Shown one piece after another: positions 1 to 11,333 of a stretch of DNA of 64,000 nucleotides (position 1 is its first letter; every line of letters starts with the position of its first letter). The stretch spans positions 78,573,977 to 78,637,976 of the forward strand of contig NC_073306.1 of assembly GCF_027595985.1 (NCBI RefSeq). Direction: 5' to 3'. The notes under the pieces were generated by a model. That model was given only the letters and a program-made list of their open reading frames with translations, ran no database searches and had not been told where the DNA came from. The DNA is from Sorex araneus (Eukaryota > Chordata > Mammalia > Eulipotyphla > Soricidae). A program made the translations under genes and the position numbers.

Positions 1-476
1 AAGAATCTTGGGTTTGGACTCTTGATGAGAGATTAAAAATTCAGCAAAGCCCTGGCAAAAAAGAAGTTGACTGAGGTTTTGTATGTTTGCTAATATGGCA
101 AAAGGACAAAGTTAAAGGCTTTCTCTTTATGCACACTATAAACAGAAAGTCTGCTTTATTTGAGGAAGTATTCATTGCATTTAGGCATAGAACTTATTGT
201 GCATTGTCCTATGGCCACAGGATGGAAGGGATGTGACGAACACAGTTTATGACTCCTTTCTTATCCACTCAATGATCCACTTAGCCTTTGGGGCTGGCAA
301 AGTACCTTTTCCCAACTGAGGGCTCCCATTCACAGCAGAGTCTATTGGCACCCTGGCTGTCCCCACCCAAGCTGTGAGTTCTTCAAGGGCATCAGTCTAA
401 TTTACTGTTATATGCATCAGCACCAACCACAATGCCTGACTCACAGCTAACAAGTACATATTAAACATTATTAATT
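1..476. other. Unassigned non-coding DNA
   Basis: No coding frame, RNA gene or repeat recognised. Confidence 0.5.
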
Positions 477-668
477 ACTGTCACTGTCACTGTCATCCTG
501 TTGCTCATAGATTTGCTCAAGAGGGCACCAGTAACATTTCCATTATGAGACTTCTTGTTACTGTTTTTGGCATATCGAATACGCCACGAGTAGCTTGCCA
601 GGCTCTGCCATGTGGGCGAGATACTCCCAGTAGCTTGCCGGGCTCTTCGAGTAGGGTGGAGGAATTGA
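477..668 (-). mobile_element. SINE-B, truncated (lacks tRNA head)
   Basis: Read on the minus strand it has the SINE-B body ('gagcccggcaagctac', 'agtctcat', 'gggatgacagtga'-like end). The terminal 'cagtga' repeats lie at 477-500. The sequence stops where the tRNA-like head should begin, so this is a 5'-truncated copy. Confidence 0.85.
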
Positions 669-1089
669 AGAAATTATGTTGAGTACAAACATGTATGGCA
701 ATGGCAAGGAGAATAAACAGAATATGTTCTCTTTGAAGGTAGATATTAATTCATAAACGAACAGCCAACAGTTCATCATTGCAGAAGATAATGACAGAGA
801 CTGAAGAAACTCAACATGGACTCTAGGTCTTAGTTAGGAGAATCTAAAAAAGACACACCAAGGGCAGGGGAAACACAAAATGGTGTGTGCTAACATCCTA
901 GAGTTGGTTCATGGAGCAAGGGAGCAGGAGGTGGGGGTCAGGGCCTGACACTTTGAATTCTATTCTCCACCTCCACCTCAAGATAATTCCCCAACCCCAA
1001 TGTTTTAAAGTCAGGAGACTTATCAGAACATCTTTTCTGGATTGCTCCTAAGCCTTCAATTTTGGGGTGGGGGTGGGGGAGGTTGAGGG

Positions 1090-1256
1090 GAGGGTATGGT
1101 TGGAGCTACACCTACAGTCTTCACAACTGTATCTGTGCTTGGGGTCACTCCTGACAGTGCTCAGGGGACCATATTTGGTGCCAGGTATCACACTGGGGTC
1201 AGCTGTGTGCAAGGCAACTACCCTAACCCTCTGTACTAACTCTCTGCCATGACTCT
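1090..1256 (-). mobile_element. Old SINE-A relic
   Basis: Minus-strand SINE-A landmarks survive ('ggggtcactcctgacagtgc', 'tcaggggaccatat', 'gtgtgcaaggcaa'). Divergence is high and the tail is G-rich. Confidence 0.7.
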
Positions 1257-1536
1257 TTGCTCTGTGCATATCTTGTTCTAATTTGCCTCTTCTCTGAACA
1301 GGCCCTAAGCCCCTTCCTCATCACCGCAGTCTCCACACTGCTTCCTGCTGTTGCCCTTGGATTCTCCAGTTCCCCAGCCATGGCCACCCCAAATACCCCA
1401 GACCTGTGGCCTCTCTTCTCAGTCCTATTCACCTTTGTTCACACTAACAGCCATCTTGTGCCCTTCCTGGCTTCACATCAGAGCCGTCACTTGTGATCTG
1501 GGCTAGTCCTGGAGGATTAGCCCAGCAGTCTGATGC

Positions 1537-1570
1537 AAAAACCCTCTCCCTGACACTGGAGAGGGTTTTT
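1537..1570. repeat. Perfect 13-bp inverted repeat, 8-nt loop
   Basis: The arm at 1537-1549 (five A then ccctctcc) is exactly complementary to 1558-1570 (ggagaggg then five T), with loop ctgacact. The right arm touches the T-rich tail of the adjacent RPL17 pseudogene, so part of the stem may come from the retroposition junction. Confidence 0.8.
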
Positions 1571-1629
1571 TGTTTTGGGTTTGTTGTTTTTTATTTTCAG
1601 TTTACTTAGATTTTTATTTTATGCTGTGC

Positions 1630-2189
<560 letters not shown>

Positions 2190-2209
2190 CTCGGGACCTC
2201 TGGTGGCCG

Positions 2210-3050
2210 CTCATGGAAGAAGAGGAGAGGTTTCTTTGAGAAGCAAAGTAGTCAGAAAAGATCCTTAGAGAAAAAGCTGCCTTCTCTTGCCACGTCCTAT
2301 CGCTTCCACACAGAGAAATGTTCGACCTCAAGCGCAGGCTCATGTCTCCACAGCCAACCCTCACCCACCTTAGCTTACTCTCACCAACCTCTTATCCTTT
2401 TCCAGGCAGCAAATCACAGTTCATGCCAGAGTTGACTTTCTGATGGTCAATTTCATTTCCCTTGGCTTCTGGAAACTTCTGAATATCCCTTTTACTCTTT
2501 GCTGCAGTCAATTGCTAGAACATTCTTGAGAGAGTTATCTGACTCTCTGGTGCTTTGCCACCATCCATTCATTCACATATTCAGGAAAATAGAGGCTTCG
2601 TGATAAAGGCTCATTTTAAAGACTGTGTCAAACTCAGAAGGGTGAGTAGGAAAGGCTAGTCTACTCAGAAGGTGTAACAACTCCAAGTTCACCAGGAGAT
2701 GGGGATCTTTTGATCAATTTTCTGAGGATTTCTCCTGGGACTGGCCCTTGCTTTTAGCACCGATATCCCTCTCCAAATAGAAGGTGCCACAAAGTTCAAC
2801 ATTACAGCCAAAGCAATCTCAAGCAGCTAAATCTCTAGAAGTCTCATAAAACACGGAACTTGGTGCAAATCCCTTGTTACTTTATTTTTACTTCTCTAAA
2901 AAATTAGTTGCTGATTCTGACACTTGCTTATCATGTGTAATCCTCAATGACTAGACACTTAAGGCTTCCGATTAGTCTACCAAGTATTTTATGGTATTTT
3001 CTCATATGTTATGTGTACTAACAGAACATCTACAGGGGTCTAGATTTTCA
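2210..3050. other. Unassigned non-coding DNA
   Basis: Upstream flank of the RPL17 pseudogene. No convincing repeat or exon seen. Confidence 0.4.
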
Positions 3051-3065
3051 TTGCTCTACTTTTGG

Positions 3066-3330
3066 GGGGACTGGAACGATAGCACAGTGGGTAGGGCATT
3101 TGCCTTTCATGCGGCTGACCCGGGTTTGATTCTTCTGTCCCTCTTGGAGAGGCTGGCAAGCTACCAAAAGTATCCCACCACACGGCAGAGCCTGGCAAGC
3201 TACCCATGGCATATTCAATATGCCAAAACCAGTAACAACAAGTCTCACAATGGAGATGTTAGTAGTGCCCGCTCGAGCAAATTGATGAACAGCAGGACAA
3301 CAATGCTACAGACAGTGCTACAGTGCTACT
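3066..3330 (+). mobile_element. SINE-B, full length
   Basis: tRNA-like head with A-box ('tagcacagtgggta') and B-box-like 'gggtttgattc', then the complete SINE-B body and end 'gacagtgctacagtgct'. Flanked by imperfect duplications around 'ctacttttgggg' at about 3056 and 3329, placing the insertion inside an older minus-strand SINE. Confidence 0.92.
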
Positions 3331-3335
3331 TTTGG

Positions 3336-3460
3336 GGGGGCAGGTGGGCTCACACTGCTGGGTTCAGGCTTACTCCAAGCTCAGGGACCATATGCAGTGC
3401 TGGGGATTGAATCAGGTTTGGCCACCAGCATACATTGCTCTACTCTGAGGAACTCGTTCA
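3336..3460 (-). mobile_element. Old SINE-A relic split by the SINE-B
   Basis: Minus-strand fragment with 'cagggaccatatgcagtgc' and 'gattgaatcaggtttggcca'. It begins immediately after the SINE-B target duplication. Confidence 0.65.
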
Positions 3461-3754
3461 GAATAAGCAATCTCTCTCTCACTTGAGCATATTTTGTAGA
3501 GTTAAGGAAATTGACTGCTTGTGAAGATTGTACCAGTTAGCTGTCTCCCAGTTATTCTGTGATAAACAACTTCAAAATCTCCATGGCTACGACGGCAAAA
3601 GTCGGTTTCTTGCATCTTTCACTTCCTTTGAACGTAGCAGGGGCTGCAAGCCCACATTGCCTTAGGAGCAGCCTGTGCTGACTAACATCAGCCACGTACT
3701 TTCCTCATTCTAAGAAGGAGGTCAAAGTTGCCGCTCTGGTCAGTCATGAGACAT

Positions 3755-3822
3755 TCTCCAGGGAGGGGGAGGAAGAGAAGGAGGGGCAGGGGGAGGAGAA
3801 GGAGGAGGAGGAAGAGGGTGCA
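3755..3822. repeat. GA-rich low-complexity tract
   Basis: Purine-only gagg/agga stretch with scattered interruptions. Confidence 0.85.
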
Positions 3823-3989
3823 TGGTCACTCTTAGCTCTTGAAGCTCAGAAGTGGTGCAGGTCAACTTTCTCACCATCCCCCCATTCTGTGGGAGAGAGG
3901 AAAGGGGAATTGGTGTCCTTGTTTTGTTTCATAGTGTCAGCGATCAAACATCGCTCAAACAACCGCCTCAAACATGCAAGGAGGTACTC

Positions 3990-4143
3990 TGTTACAGAGA
4001 GAGCTACCCCAGCGCCTCACCCTGGCTTTGTGCTCAGTGTCACTCCTGGCAGCGCTCAGGGAACAGTGGCAATGCTGGCAATCAAACTGGGATTGGTCAC
4101 ATGTAAGGCAAGTGCTTGAATCCCTGAGCTACCTCTCCAGCCC
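3990..4143 (-). mobile_element. SINE-A relic
   Basis: Minus-strand 'tcactcctggcagcgctcag' through 'aggcaagtgc' to 'ctctccagccc', with no A-tail left. Confidence 0.8.
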
Positions 4144-4614
4144 ACAACTTCATTTTAAAATTCTCTATAGGTGTTCCCATACTGAAAAGCTAATAATATA
4201 AACCATGGGTGACAACTGTGAACACTTAGAACAGTAAGATACCAAGTTTAAAAATAAAAATTGGGTCTAGGAAATGTAACATACTTTCACAGCAGACATT
4301 ATGACATGGCACAAAAAATATTTTTATGTTATAGAAAAAAAGAGTGTACATACACATGATAAAAGACAAACGCTCTCTCTGCCTCAGAATGGGGAACAGC
4401 AGGGAGTGGCGAGGCCCTTGGGAATCACAGTGAGCCCACCTGCAGGGAATGGCGGCTGCTCAGCTCTGGAGGGTGGGATTCGCTTTTCAGAAATGACTCC
4501 AGGTTTGTCAAATGAAAGAGGTGTTAAAAATCTTGTTGTTAAAAGTTGTTAAAAGCGAGAAATCTGGATATTCAACATTCCTGGTCATTAACTATTGGTG
4601 ACTAATTTAAGTAT

Positions 4615-4672
4615 CTGAACCCAGGTTGGCCACATGCATGGCCTGCTGCATTATCTTCCCCAATTCTCAAAT
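4615..4672 (-). mobile_element. SINE-A head fragment
   Basis: Short minus-strand piece 'cccaggttggccacatgc'. It lies immediately before a younger SINE-A and could be an older copy broken by that insertion. Confidence 0.4.
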
Positions 4673-4683
4673 ATAGCTTTTTT

Positions 4684-4882
4684 TTGGGTTTTTTTTTTTT
4701 TTTTTTTTTTTTTTTGCTTTTCGGGTCACACCCAGCAATGCACAGGCAGGGGTTACTCCTGGCTCTGCACTCAAGAATCACTCCTAGTGGTGCTTCGGGG
4801 GACCATATGAGATGCTGGGAATCAAACTCAGGTCAGTGGCGTGCAAGGCAAATGCCCTACCCACTGTGCTATCGCTCCAGCC
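4684..4882 (-). mobile_element. SINE-A, full length
   Basis: A long T-run (about 4688-4717, the A-tail of the minus-strand copy), then the complete SINE-A ending 'gctatcgctccagcccc'. The target duplication 'caaatatagYttt' appears on both sides (about 4668 and 4886). Confidence 0.93.
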
Positions 4883-4889
4883 CCCCAAA

Positions 4890-5090
4890 TATAGTTTTTA
4901 AAAACACTATGGAGTGGGGCTATATTATTTGCCTTGCACATGCCATGTGAGGCTCTCTGTCTGGTGCCTGGTACTGAATGGTCTCCTAAGAAACCATTAA
5001 TAATGACCCCCAAGCACCAAGCTGTGAGTAGCCCCAAGCATACCCAGATGTGTTTCAAACACCAGAAAAAGAAAATGAAATAAAGAAAAA
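4890..5090 (+). mobile_element. Old SINE-A-like relic
   Basis: Plus-strand order is kept ('tatttgccttgcacatgc', 'cccccaagcacca', A-rich end) with strong divergence. Confidence 0.5.
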
Positions 5091-5134
5091 AATAAAGAGA
5101 AGACACCATGCAATTAGAACATTCATATAAAAGC

Positions 5135-5262
5135 AAGGCACCTAGGGATATCTCAATGGCCAAGCTTTTGCTTTGTAGCCATGAGACCCCCTGGCACCAC
5201 CTCACATGCTGAGTGTAATTCTGGGGCCACCTCTGCACCAGGACGGTGTGTGAGCACCACAG
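5135..5262 (+). mobile_element. Old SINE-C-like relic
   Basis: Contains 'ctggcaccacctcacatgct' and 'gtgagcaccacagtcaaatg', typical of the older longer SINE. Confidence 0.45.
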
Positions 5263-5345
5263 TCAAATGTGTGTTTGCTTGGTCATCCCAGAAATAGCAA
5301 CAACAAAGGGAAGGTGGTGGGTTAGGGGGGGATAACTAATTTTTT

Positions 5346-6338
5346 TTAAGAGTTGTTCACAGTAATTGATTACATTCAATATTTCAACACCAAACCCACT
5401 ACCATTACACCTTCCCAACACCATTATTTCAAAATTTTCCACCACCACCTAAGCCTGCCCAAAGGTAGATGCTAAGTCATTTATTTTGTATTACTTGTTA
5501 CAAATAATTGACTAAAATGATCCCAAAAAGACAATCTCATCATTGGTCACCATGTAAATCACATGGCTTTTTCTCCCAGAAGGGAGCAATATGATGCCCG
5601 CCATAGCCATGCCACTGGACTCCGTGCTAGGCTGTTTCACTCAGGTTGCCCAGAGAGGGGCAGGTGAGAGCCCTCCCCGCCCCAAGGGACCCAGTCCCAG
5701 GAGCCAAAAACCTCCAGAACCCAACCACTGCCACGATCAAGGCCATTCCACACACACTCGGATTGAGCCTCATGTACGAGTGAAGGTATTCCTGCAGCCA
5801 TGGGACACATCATAATACACTCCCTACCCATTCTCTATAAGTACCACACCACATTTGATGGGGTTCAAATAGCAGGCAACAAATCATAGAGGGAAATATA
5901 TAACATATATGCAAATATACATATTGTCAGATATATACACAAAAGTTCACATAACTCAACCTTTAACAACATGTTAGTGATATCCTAAAGAATGTCATAA
6001 TGGCCCCTGACAAAATAGAACAATCTTCACACTGTTTGCTCTATGGATACCTTTTTGTAGTATTTTCAGCTATTTCTCATAACAGACAATACAAAATATA
6101 TTATTTTGGTTGTGCTTTGGGACATGGATTGGGGCTTGGGATAGAAACATCACAAATTTGGTGGTGGGAAGTTGTAATGGTGGTGGACTTGGTGTTATAT
6201 TAAATTAAATAATTTTAAATATAATCAAATGTTATATTAAAATAATATTAAATGTAATCCAATACTGTGAACTACCTTATAAAATTAAAAAAAAATTTAA
6301 AAATTAAATGATCCAAAAAGGTTTCCTTAGAGGAAAGT
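5346..6338. mobile_element. Retroposon with inverted L1-tail-like ends
   Basis: Near-identical flanks (gggataactaattttt at about 5329 and 6339) look like a target-site duplication around roughly 1 kb. The left end (5348-5449) is, on the minus strand, a diverged copy of the right end (6153-6283, plus strand): both carry a 'ggtggtgg...gtaatggtRgtgg...ttggtgtt' block followed by 'aatgtaatcMa..actgtgaac'. The middle (5520-5760) is a G+C-richer block that also occurs, inverted and diverged, at 56,810-57,000. No long ORF is present. A twin-primed or head-to-head L1 derivative is the likeliest origin; about 35 nt lie between the A-rich end and the right duplication, which is atypical. Confidence 0.6.
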
Positions 6339-6354
6339 GGGATAACTAATTTTT

Positions 6355-7640
6355 AAAACTACACACATCCCTGGCTGTCAACCTGACATCACACAAATAA
6401 AGAGAAAGGAGATTAACAGAGATAAATCACCAAGTTCTTATTCCAACAGAAGAAAAGAGCAAAAGTCTGTGGCGATAAGGCAAGGATGAGGGAAGTGGCA
6501 AGAGGAAGGACCTAACTGTATGCTGAGATAAACAGCCAAGGGTGGTAATAGAAACTCGGAACAAAGGGTCGCTGCTGTCCTGGTATCAGACTTAGGTCCT
6601 GCTCCCCTATAGCTCAGATGCCCTGCGGGGACTGAGCAAACATTCTGACTTTTTGAACAGAACCAAAGCCATGAGAACTCTCCTACCTGCGAGGCTGCAT
6701 TGCCAGTCACCGCTCAACCATACTGACTTCTAGCTTCGTGATGGCAACTTCTCAGGCCCGACTTTATTGCCAAATCAGCCCCAGCTCATACCTTGTTCAA
6801 GAGCTATCAAGGTGTTTCAAACAATGTTCAGACGTCACCATCATTCAAACCCAGAAGGCTAGAATTTCACCCTGGCATAAGAATGCCCCACAGACTGGCT
6901 CCACTCTTCCTAACCTCCACGCCCTTTCACAGCTCAAGACTGACTCAGCCTCTTCTTGACATTTGAGGATCCTGGCTGTGCCCATCATCTCTTCCCACGG
7001 ATTCGAGCTCTGAGGACACATCCTAGCCGAACAAGCTCCCCAAGGATTTTTAAAACATGCAACTTTCCCTTGGAAAGAGCAATGCCTCTTCCTTCCTCTT
7101 TTTAAGTGACCATACGAAATAGTTTATGTTGGAGGCTGTTAAACTTTTTTTAAAATTTAAGTATTGCCCAATTGTTTTAATGGTGCTTTTTGTCAAGATT
7201 TTAGTATCATTTGGACTTTTAACTGGCAAAACTATAATTAAGATTCCCACTTGCAATTTTATGCTATGTCTGTTCTTTCATTTCATATAAACCTTCTTTC
7301 TGAATAGTGAAAATTACTTCACAAATGTACAGTTTTAAAGGAATGTGTTACAGGGAAGAAAATGTTTAATCTGTTTTAACTTACTCTTTCACGCTTGAGT
7401 CACTTTTGCTTATTTTTTTCCTTAATAGGACTGTAATTTAGGACTTTGGATTTATTATTTTGCAATTGTGTTTGTTTGTTAACTCAGGTCAGATTGCTTT
7501 CTTTTTCCTGTTTGCAGGAAATTAACCAAAAGGCATATTTTTCACTAAGTTCCTTCTTTAGTCACATAAACTACTAGCAGGTGCTGGTTCAATAAAAGGT
7601 CTGCATTTGGAGACTCACTTTGAATGTCTTTTCTCAGTTA
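6355..7640. other. Unassigned AT-rich DNA
   Basis: No recognisable exon or repeat. Confidence 0.4.
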
Positions 7641-7648
7641 GAGTGTAT

Positions 7649-7819
7649 TTTTTTTTCTTTTTGGGTCACACCCAGCAATGCATAGGGGTTACTCCTGGCT
7701 CTGCACTCAGGAACTACCCCTGGCGGTGCTCAGGGGACCGTATGGGATGCTGGAAATCGAACCTGGGTCGGCAGCATGCAAGGCAAATGCCTTGCCTACT
7801 GTGATATCGATCCAGCCCC
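7649..7819 (-). mobile_element. SINE-A, nested in the flank of the next SINE-A
   Basis: Complete minus-strand copy. Its own duplication 'tagagtgtat' is at 7639-7648 and 7822-7831. It lies inside the outer duplication of the neighbouring copy. Confidence 0.92.
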
Positions 7820-7831
7820 CATAGAGTGTAT

Positions 7832-8031
7832 CGTTTTTTAAGCGTATTTTCTTTTTGGCTTTTTGGGTCACATCCGGCAATGCACAGGATGCACAGGGGT
7901 CACTCCTGGCTCTGCACTCAGGAGTTACCCCTGGTGGTGCTCAGGGGACCATACGGGATGCTGGGAATTGAACCCAGGTTGGCCACGTGCAAAGCAAATG
8001 CCCTACCCGCTGTGCTATCGCTCCAGTCCCC
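7832..8031 (-). mobile_element. SINE-A with outer target duplication
   Basis: Complete minus-strand copy. The body contains a small internal duplication of the 'atgcacagg' unit. The 17-nt duplication 'tgtcttttctcagttag' is found at 7625-7641 and 8032-8048, enclosing both this element and the inserted one. Confidence 0.92.
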
Positions 8032-8060
8032 TGTCTTTTCTCAGTTAGAAAATGATGATA

Positions 8061-8455
8061 GTAGGGCTGGAGGAGTACTACAGGGCTTTAGGGCACCTGC
8101 CTTACAAACACATGGTTAAGAGTTCAAATTCCTGGTGTCTCACATGTGCAAGCCTAATCCTAGCAGTTCTTCTGTGATTCCTAGAGTCACAAGTGATTTC
8201 TGGCTGCACTACAGGCAGATGTATGTGAGCACCCCATAAAGGGCTGTGCCCTTGCTGAGGACTGTTGTGAGTGAAGAGATATGTGAAACCAGGAAGTTCA
8301 GTTCCCAGTGATCATATGTGTGAGCATTGCAGCACCTCCCCAGCAAGTACCACAACCATAACCTGTTTGTGTCCACTGAGACATGTGTAGGCCCTTCAGT
8401 TAAAGGAGTGTGAACCTCGGGGAGCACCTCGGCCCAGTGTGTGTGCCACACTCAG
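8061..8455 (+). mobile_element. SINE-C, old long SINE
   Basis: tRNA-like head remnant ('agggctggaggagtactaca', 'cacctgccttacaaaca', 'gagttcaaattcctgg') followed by repeated 'gtgagcaYYgcag'-type modules up to 'cattacaacagcacg'. It resembles 15,570-15,910 and 24,035-24,300. Confidence 0.55.
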
Positions 8456-8525
8456 CCATTACAACAGCACGTGAACAGCAGTGAAGGAAAGAGAGATAAA
8501 AAATAACTTCAAAAGAAGCTGGTTT

Positions 8526-8696
8526 GGGGGCTGGAGTGATAGCACAGTGGGTAGGGCGTTTGCCTTGCACGCAGTCAACCTGGGTTGGATTCCCAGCATT
8601 CCATATGGTCCCCTGAGCAACGCCAGGAGTAATTCCTGAGTGCAGAGCCAGCAGTGACCCCTGTGCATCCTGTGCATCGATGGGTATGAAAAAAAA
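8526..8696 (+). mobile_element. SINE-A, full length
   Basis: A-box and B-box present, A-tail at the end. Perfect 13-nt duplication 'aagaagctggttt' at 8513-8525 and 8697-8709. A small 'tgtgcatcc' duplication sits near the 3' end. Confidence 0.95.
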
Positions 8697-8871
8697 AAGA
8701 AGCTGGTTTTACAAAACACTTCAGGAACGGCTTGTTAGGAGAAAGAAGTCTCTTCTTAGTAAACATTTTTCTAAGTTTATATTGATTGTAATCTGGAATA
8801 TATTCAGTTTACATTGATTATAAACCTAGAATACATTCATCACTCATTTCCTTTCTTATTTATTGATTGGT

Positions 8872-9018
8872 TGGTTTTCAGGCCATTCCCGACTGTGCTC
8901 AAGGATCACTTCAGGTGGTGCTTGAGGGAACACATGAGATGCCTAAGATGGAACCTGGGTCAGCCTCATGCAAGGCAAGGCCATGTGCAAAGCAAGTGTC
9001 CTCCTGTCACTCCAACCC
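8872..9018 (-). mobile_element. Old SINE-A relic
   Basis: Minus-strand 'ctgtgctcaaggatcacttc' to 'tgtgcaaagcaagtg', diverged. Confidence 0.6.
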
Positions 9019-9024
9019 CTCATT

Positions 9025-9090
9025 TAATCATTCAAACATAATTATTGAAGGGCTCCTCTGTGCAGGGATATTATTCTAAATGCAAGGGAT
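9025..9090 (+). mobile_element. L2 relic, first piece
   Basis: Diverged L2 3'-region wording ('cattcaaacataattattga', 'ctgtgcagggatattattct') that resumes at 9733 after two L1-tailed insertions. Confidence 0.65.
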
Positions 9091-9204
9091 ATGGTGGGGA
9101 ATGTGCACTGGTGGAGGGAAGGGTGTTTGATCATTGTGTGATTGTAACTCAAACATGAAAGCTAGTAACTATATTTCACGGTGATTCAATAAAATTTTTT
9201 TTAA
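9091..9204 (+). mobile_element. L1 3'-end insertion, strongly truncated
   Basis: Only the last roughly 110 bp of an L1: 'gtgcactggtggaggga', 'gtttgatcattgtgtg', 'cacggtgattcaataaaat', then an A/T-rich tail. It is flanked by copies of the L2 word 'aaatgcMagggata' (9077 and 9205). Confidence 0.85.
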
Positions 9205-9218
9205 ACGCCAGGGATAGG

Positions 9219-9732
9219 AAGAGGCCAGGCAGTCTGGTGAGCAACGCGGCCGGAGAAATGCTCCGGACCGGAATCCGGGCCAACAACGGAGGTAGGTACA
9301 GCTGGGACGCCTTCTCCAAATGGAGCCCTGGCGACACTGAGCAGCAACTAACATGGCTCCAGGTTGCGGGACTGGAACACATCTGAACCATTTCTAAAAA
9401 CTGAAAACATACAATCTTTTAATGGAAAACCAATTATCAAATGCTTCCTTAGTAAGGCTGTCTTTCTTGGGGGGAAACTCCAACAACAATAGTGAGTTTT
9501 GTTTTGCAATATGGAACGTAAGCAAGGTAAAGAGAAAATGAAGTGAAATTCATCAGTTATACAGTGGGGGGTGGGGGGCGGGGGGTATACTGGGGATTCT
9601 GGTGGTGGAATATGGGCACTGGTGAAGGGATGGTGTTTGAATATTGTATAACTGAGACATAAACCTGAAAACTGTGTATCTTTCCACATGGTGATATAAT
9701 AAAAATTAAATAAATAAATAAATAAATAAATA
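9219..9732 (+). mobile_element. L1-tailed chimeric retroposon
   Basis: A GC-rich front end (9219-9370, including 'gcggccggagaaatgctccg' and 'aacatggctcc') is joined to an L1 3' end (about 9500-9705: 'gggcactggtgaagggatgg', 'cacatggtgatataataaa') and an (AAAT)n tail. No ORF2 sequence lies between. The flanks are further copies of the L2 word 'aaatgccagggata' (9205 and 9733). The layout resembles the minus-strand element at 38,790-39,525. Confidence 0.7.
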
Positions 9733-9735
9733 AAA
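9706..9735 (+). repeat. (AAAT)n microsatellite
   Basis: Tandem AAAT derived from the tail of the preceding retroposon. Confidence 0.9.
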
Positions 9736-10345
9736 TGCCAGGGATACAAAACAGTGAGCAAAACAGATAAAATTTCGTATCTTTAAAGGATTTATGTTCT
9801 ATTAAGGTAAGATCATCAACAAAGTACACAAAGTATGTCAGTACTCGTTGTATGAGAGCAAGTAAGGGAGGTGGGCATGGAATAGCAACTTCAGATGGGG
9901 TGGTCAGGGTCTGCTTCCAAGAGTGACATTGGAGAAGGGAGGGACACTGGCCCTGGGACAGCCTTGGAAGCCAGAGGCTGGACTTTTTTGTCTGAGTGAA
10001 ATGGTAAGAAGTTGAAGAGAGTTTGGGCAAAGGGATGAGCTGATTAGACTTAACATATGAAAGGGATCACTTTGGATCCTGATGAAATAGACATGGGAGG
10101 GATGGGGGCAGTATAGAGGTTACTTGGTAGCTAATAAGTCAGTCCAAGAGGGGAGCTATAGGATGCAACCAAGGTGCAGTGACTTTGGGGTATATTTAGC
10201 AGGCAGAGCTAGCAGATTTCCTAGTAGTTTCCATGTGAGCTGCAAAAGTAAGAGAAGAATCCAGGACAACACCAGGGCTTTCAGATGAAGCAATGGGAAG
10301 AATGAGATTGCTGTTAGTAACTGGGGATAAGTTGTGTGATTGATT
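9733..10345 (+). mobile_element. L2 relic, main piece
   Basis: It continues the 9025-9090 fragment: 'gccagggatacaaaacagtg', 'tttatgttctattaag', later 'ggatcactttggatcctg', 'atccaggacaacaccaggg'. The order agrees with remembered L2 3' consensus blocks. Confidence 0.65.
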
Positions 10346-10424
10346 GCACAGCTCTGGGGGAATTGGAGCTTGGTTGGTTTTCATTGTTGCTGTTGCTTTC
10401 AGTTTTTTTTTCCTTCTGTTTATT

Positions 10425-10612
10425 TGTTTGTTTGGAGGGCATGCCCAGCGATGCTCAGGACTTATTTCTGACTTGACGCTCAAAGATCACTTCTGGTGGG
10501 GCTTGAGGAGCCAAATGGGGTGTCAGGAATGGAACCTGCGTTGCCTCTGCAAGGAAAGTGCCCTACCCATATCTCTTAATTTATGTCTTTTTACTATGTC
10601 TCCAGCCCCTAG
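10425..10612 (-). mobile_element. Old SINE-A inserted in L2
   Basis: Minus-strand 'gcatgcccagcgatgctcag' to 'tatgtctccagcccc'. An extra AT-rich stretch interrupts the head at about 10,567-10,595. Confidence 0.7.
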
Positions 10613-10849
10613 AAAATGAAGTTTGGTTTAAACTTGTTTAAGTATGGGATGCCAATGAGAGCCTAACTTCCTTCACTGTGGGTTTTGTAACTTAAAATAA
10701 TTTTTTTCTCAAATTATTGTACAATGTATTATCAGTAAGTGTTTGTTTATGTTATGTATGTATAAACAGAGAGGTCTCAGGTGAAAAGGAGTGGTAAGTG
10801 GAAAATATTTAAGAAACCCTGGATTAGATGACTATATGGGAAGCTCTGG

Positions 10850-11150
10850 CTTAGGTATCTAATGGAAAAAACAAATAATCAGTGAAAAATTCAAATTGGA
10901 AGGAAGAGGACAATGCCGGAGATATAAATGTGATGCACCTGATGTGGAGAGGGAATTTAATGCTGAATAGATAAACTTACTGAGGCGCCGTGTCTCGGAA
11001 TGCCAGAGAAGGCAGCTTTCCCAAACAGGGAGTACTTCGAGGTGTACAGGCCTGCTGAGAGGATGAGAATTGATCACTGTATCCAGCAAACTGGAAGCCA
11101 TTTTGTCAATTACTTTGGCAAGATCAGTTTCTGTGATGAATTGGGAGTAA
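10850..11150 (+). mobile_element. L2 relic, distal piece
   Basis: 'ctgctgagaggatgagaatt' ... 'cttggcaagatcagtttctg' follows the expected L2 order after the SINE-A insertion. Confidence 0.5.
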
Positions 11151-11333
11151 AAACATGATTACAGTGACTTTAAAAAAAAAGGAGAAGAAAGGAATTGGAA
11201 CTCATGAGTATAAACAATTATTCTGAAATGTTTAGATTTTACAAGAGAGATGAGTAACAGGGGAGAAAGCAGGGCTAAGAAATGTTATTCAAGATAGGGG
11301 ATATAACAGCATTAAAAATGGTGACGGATGGGG

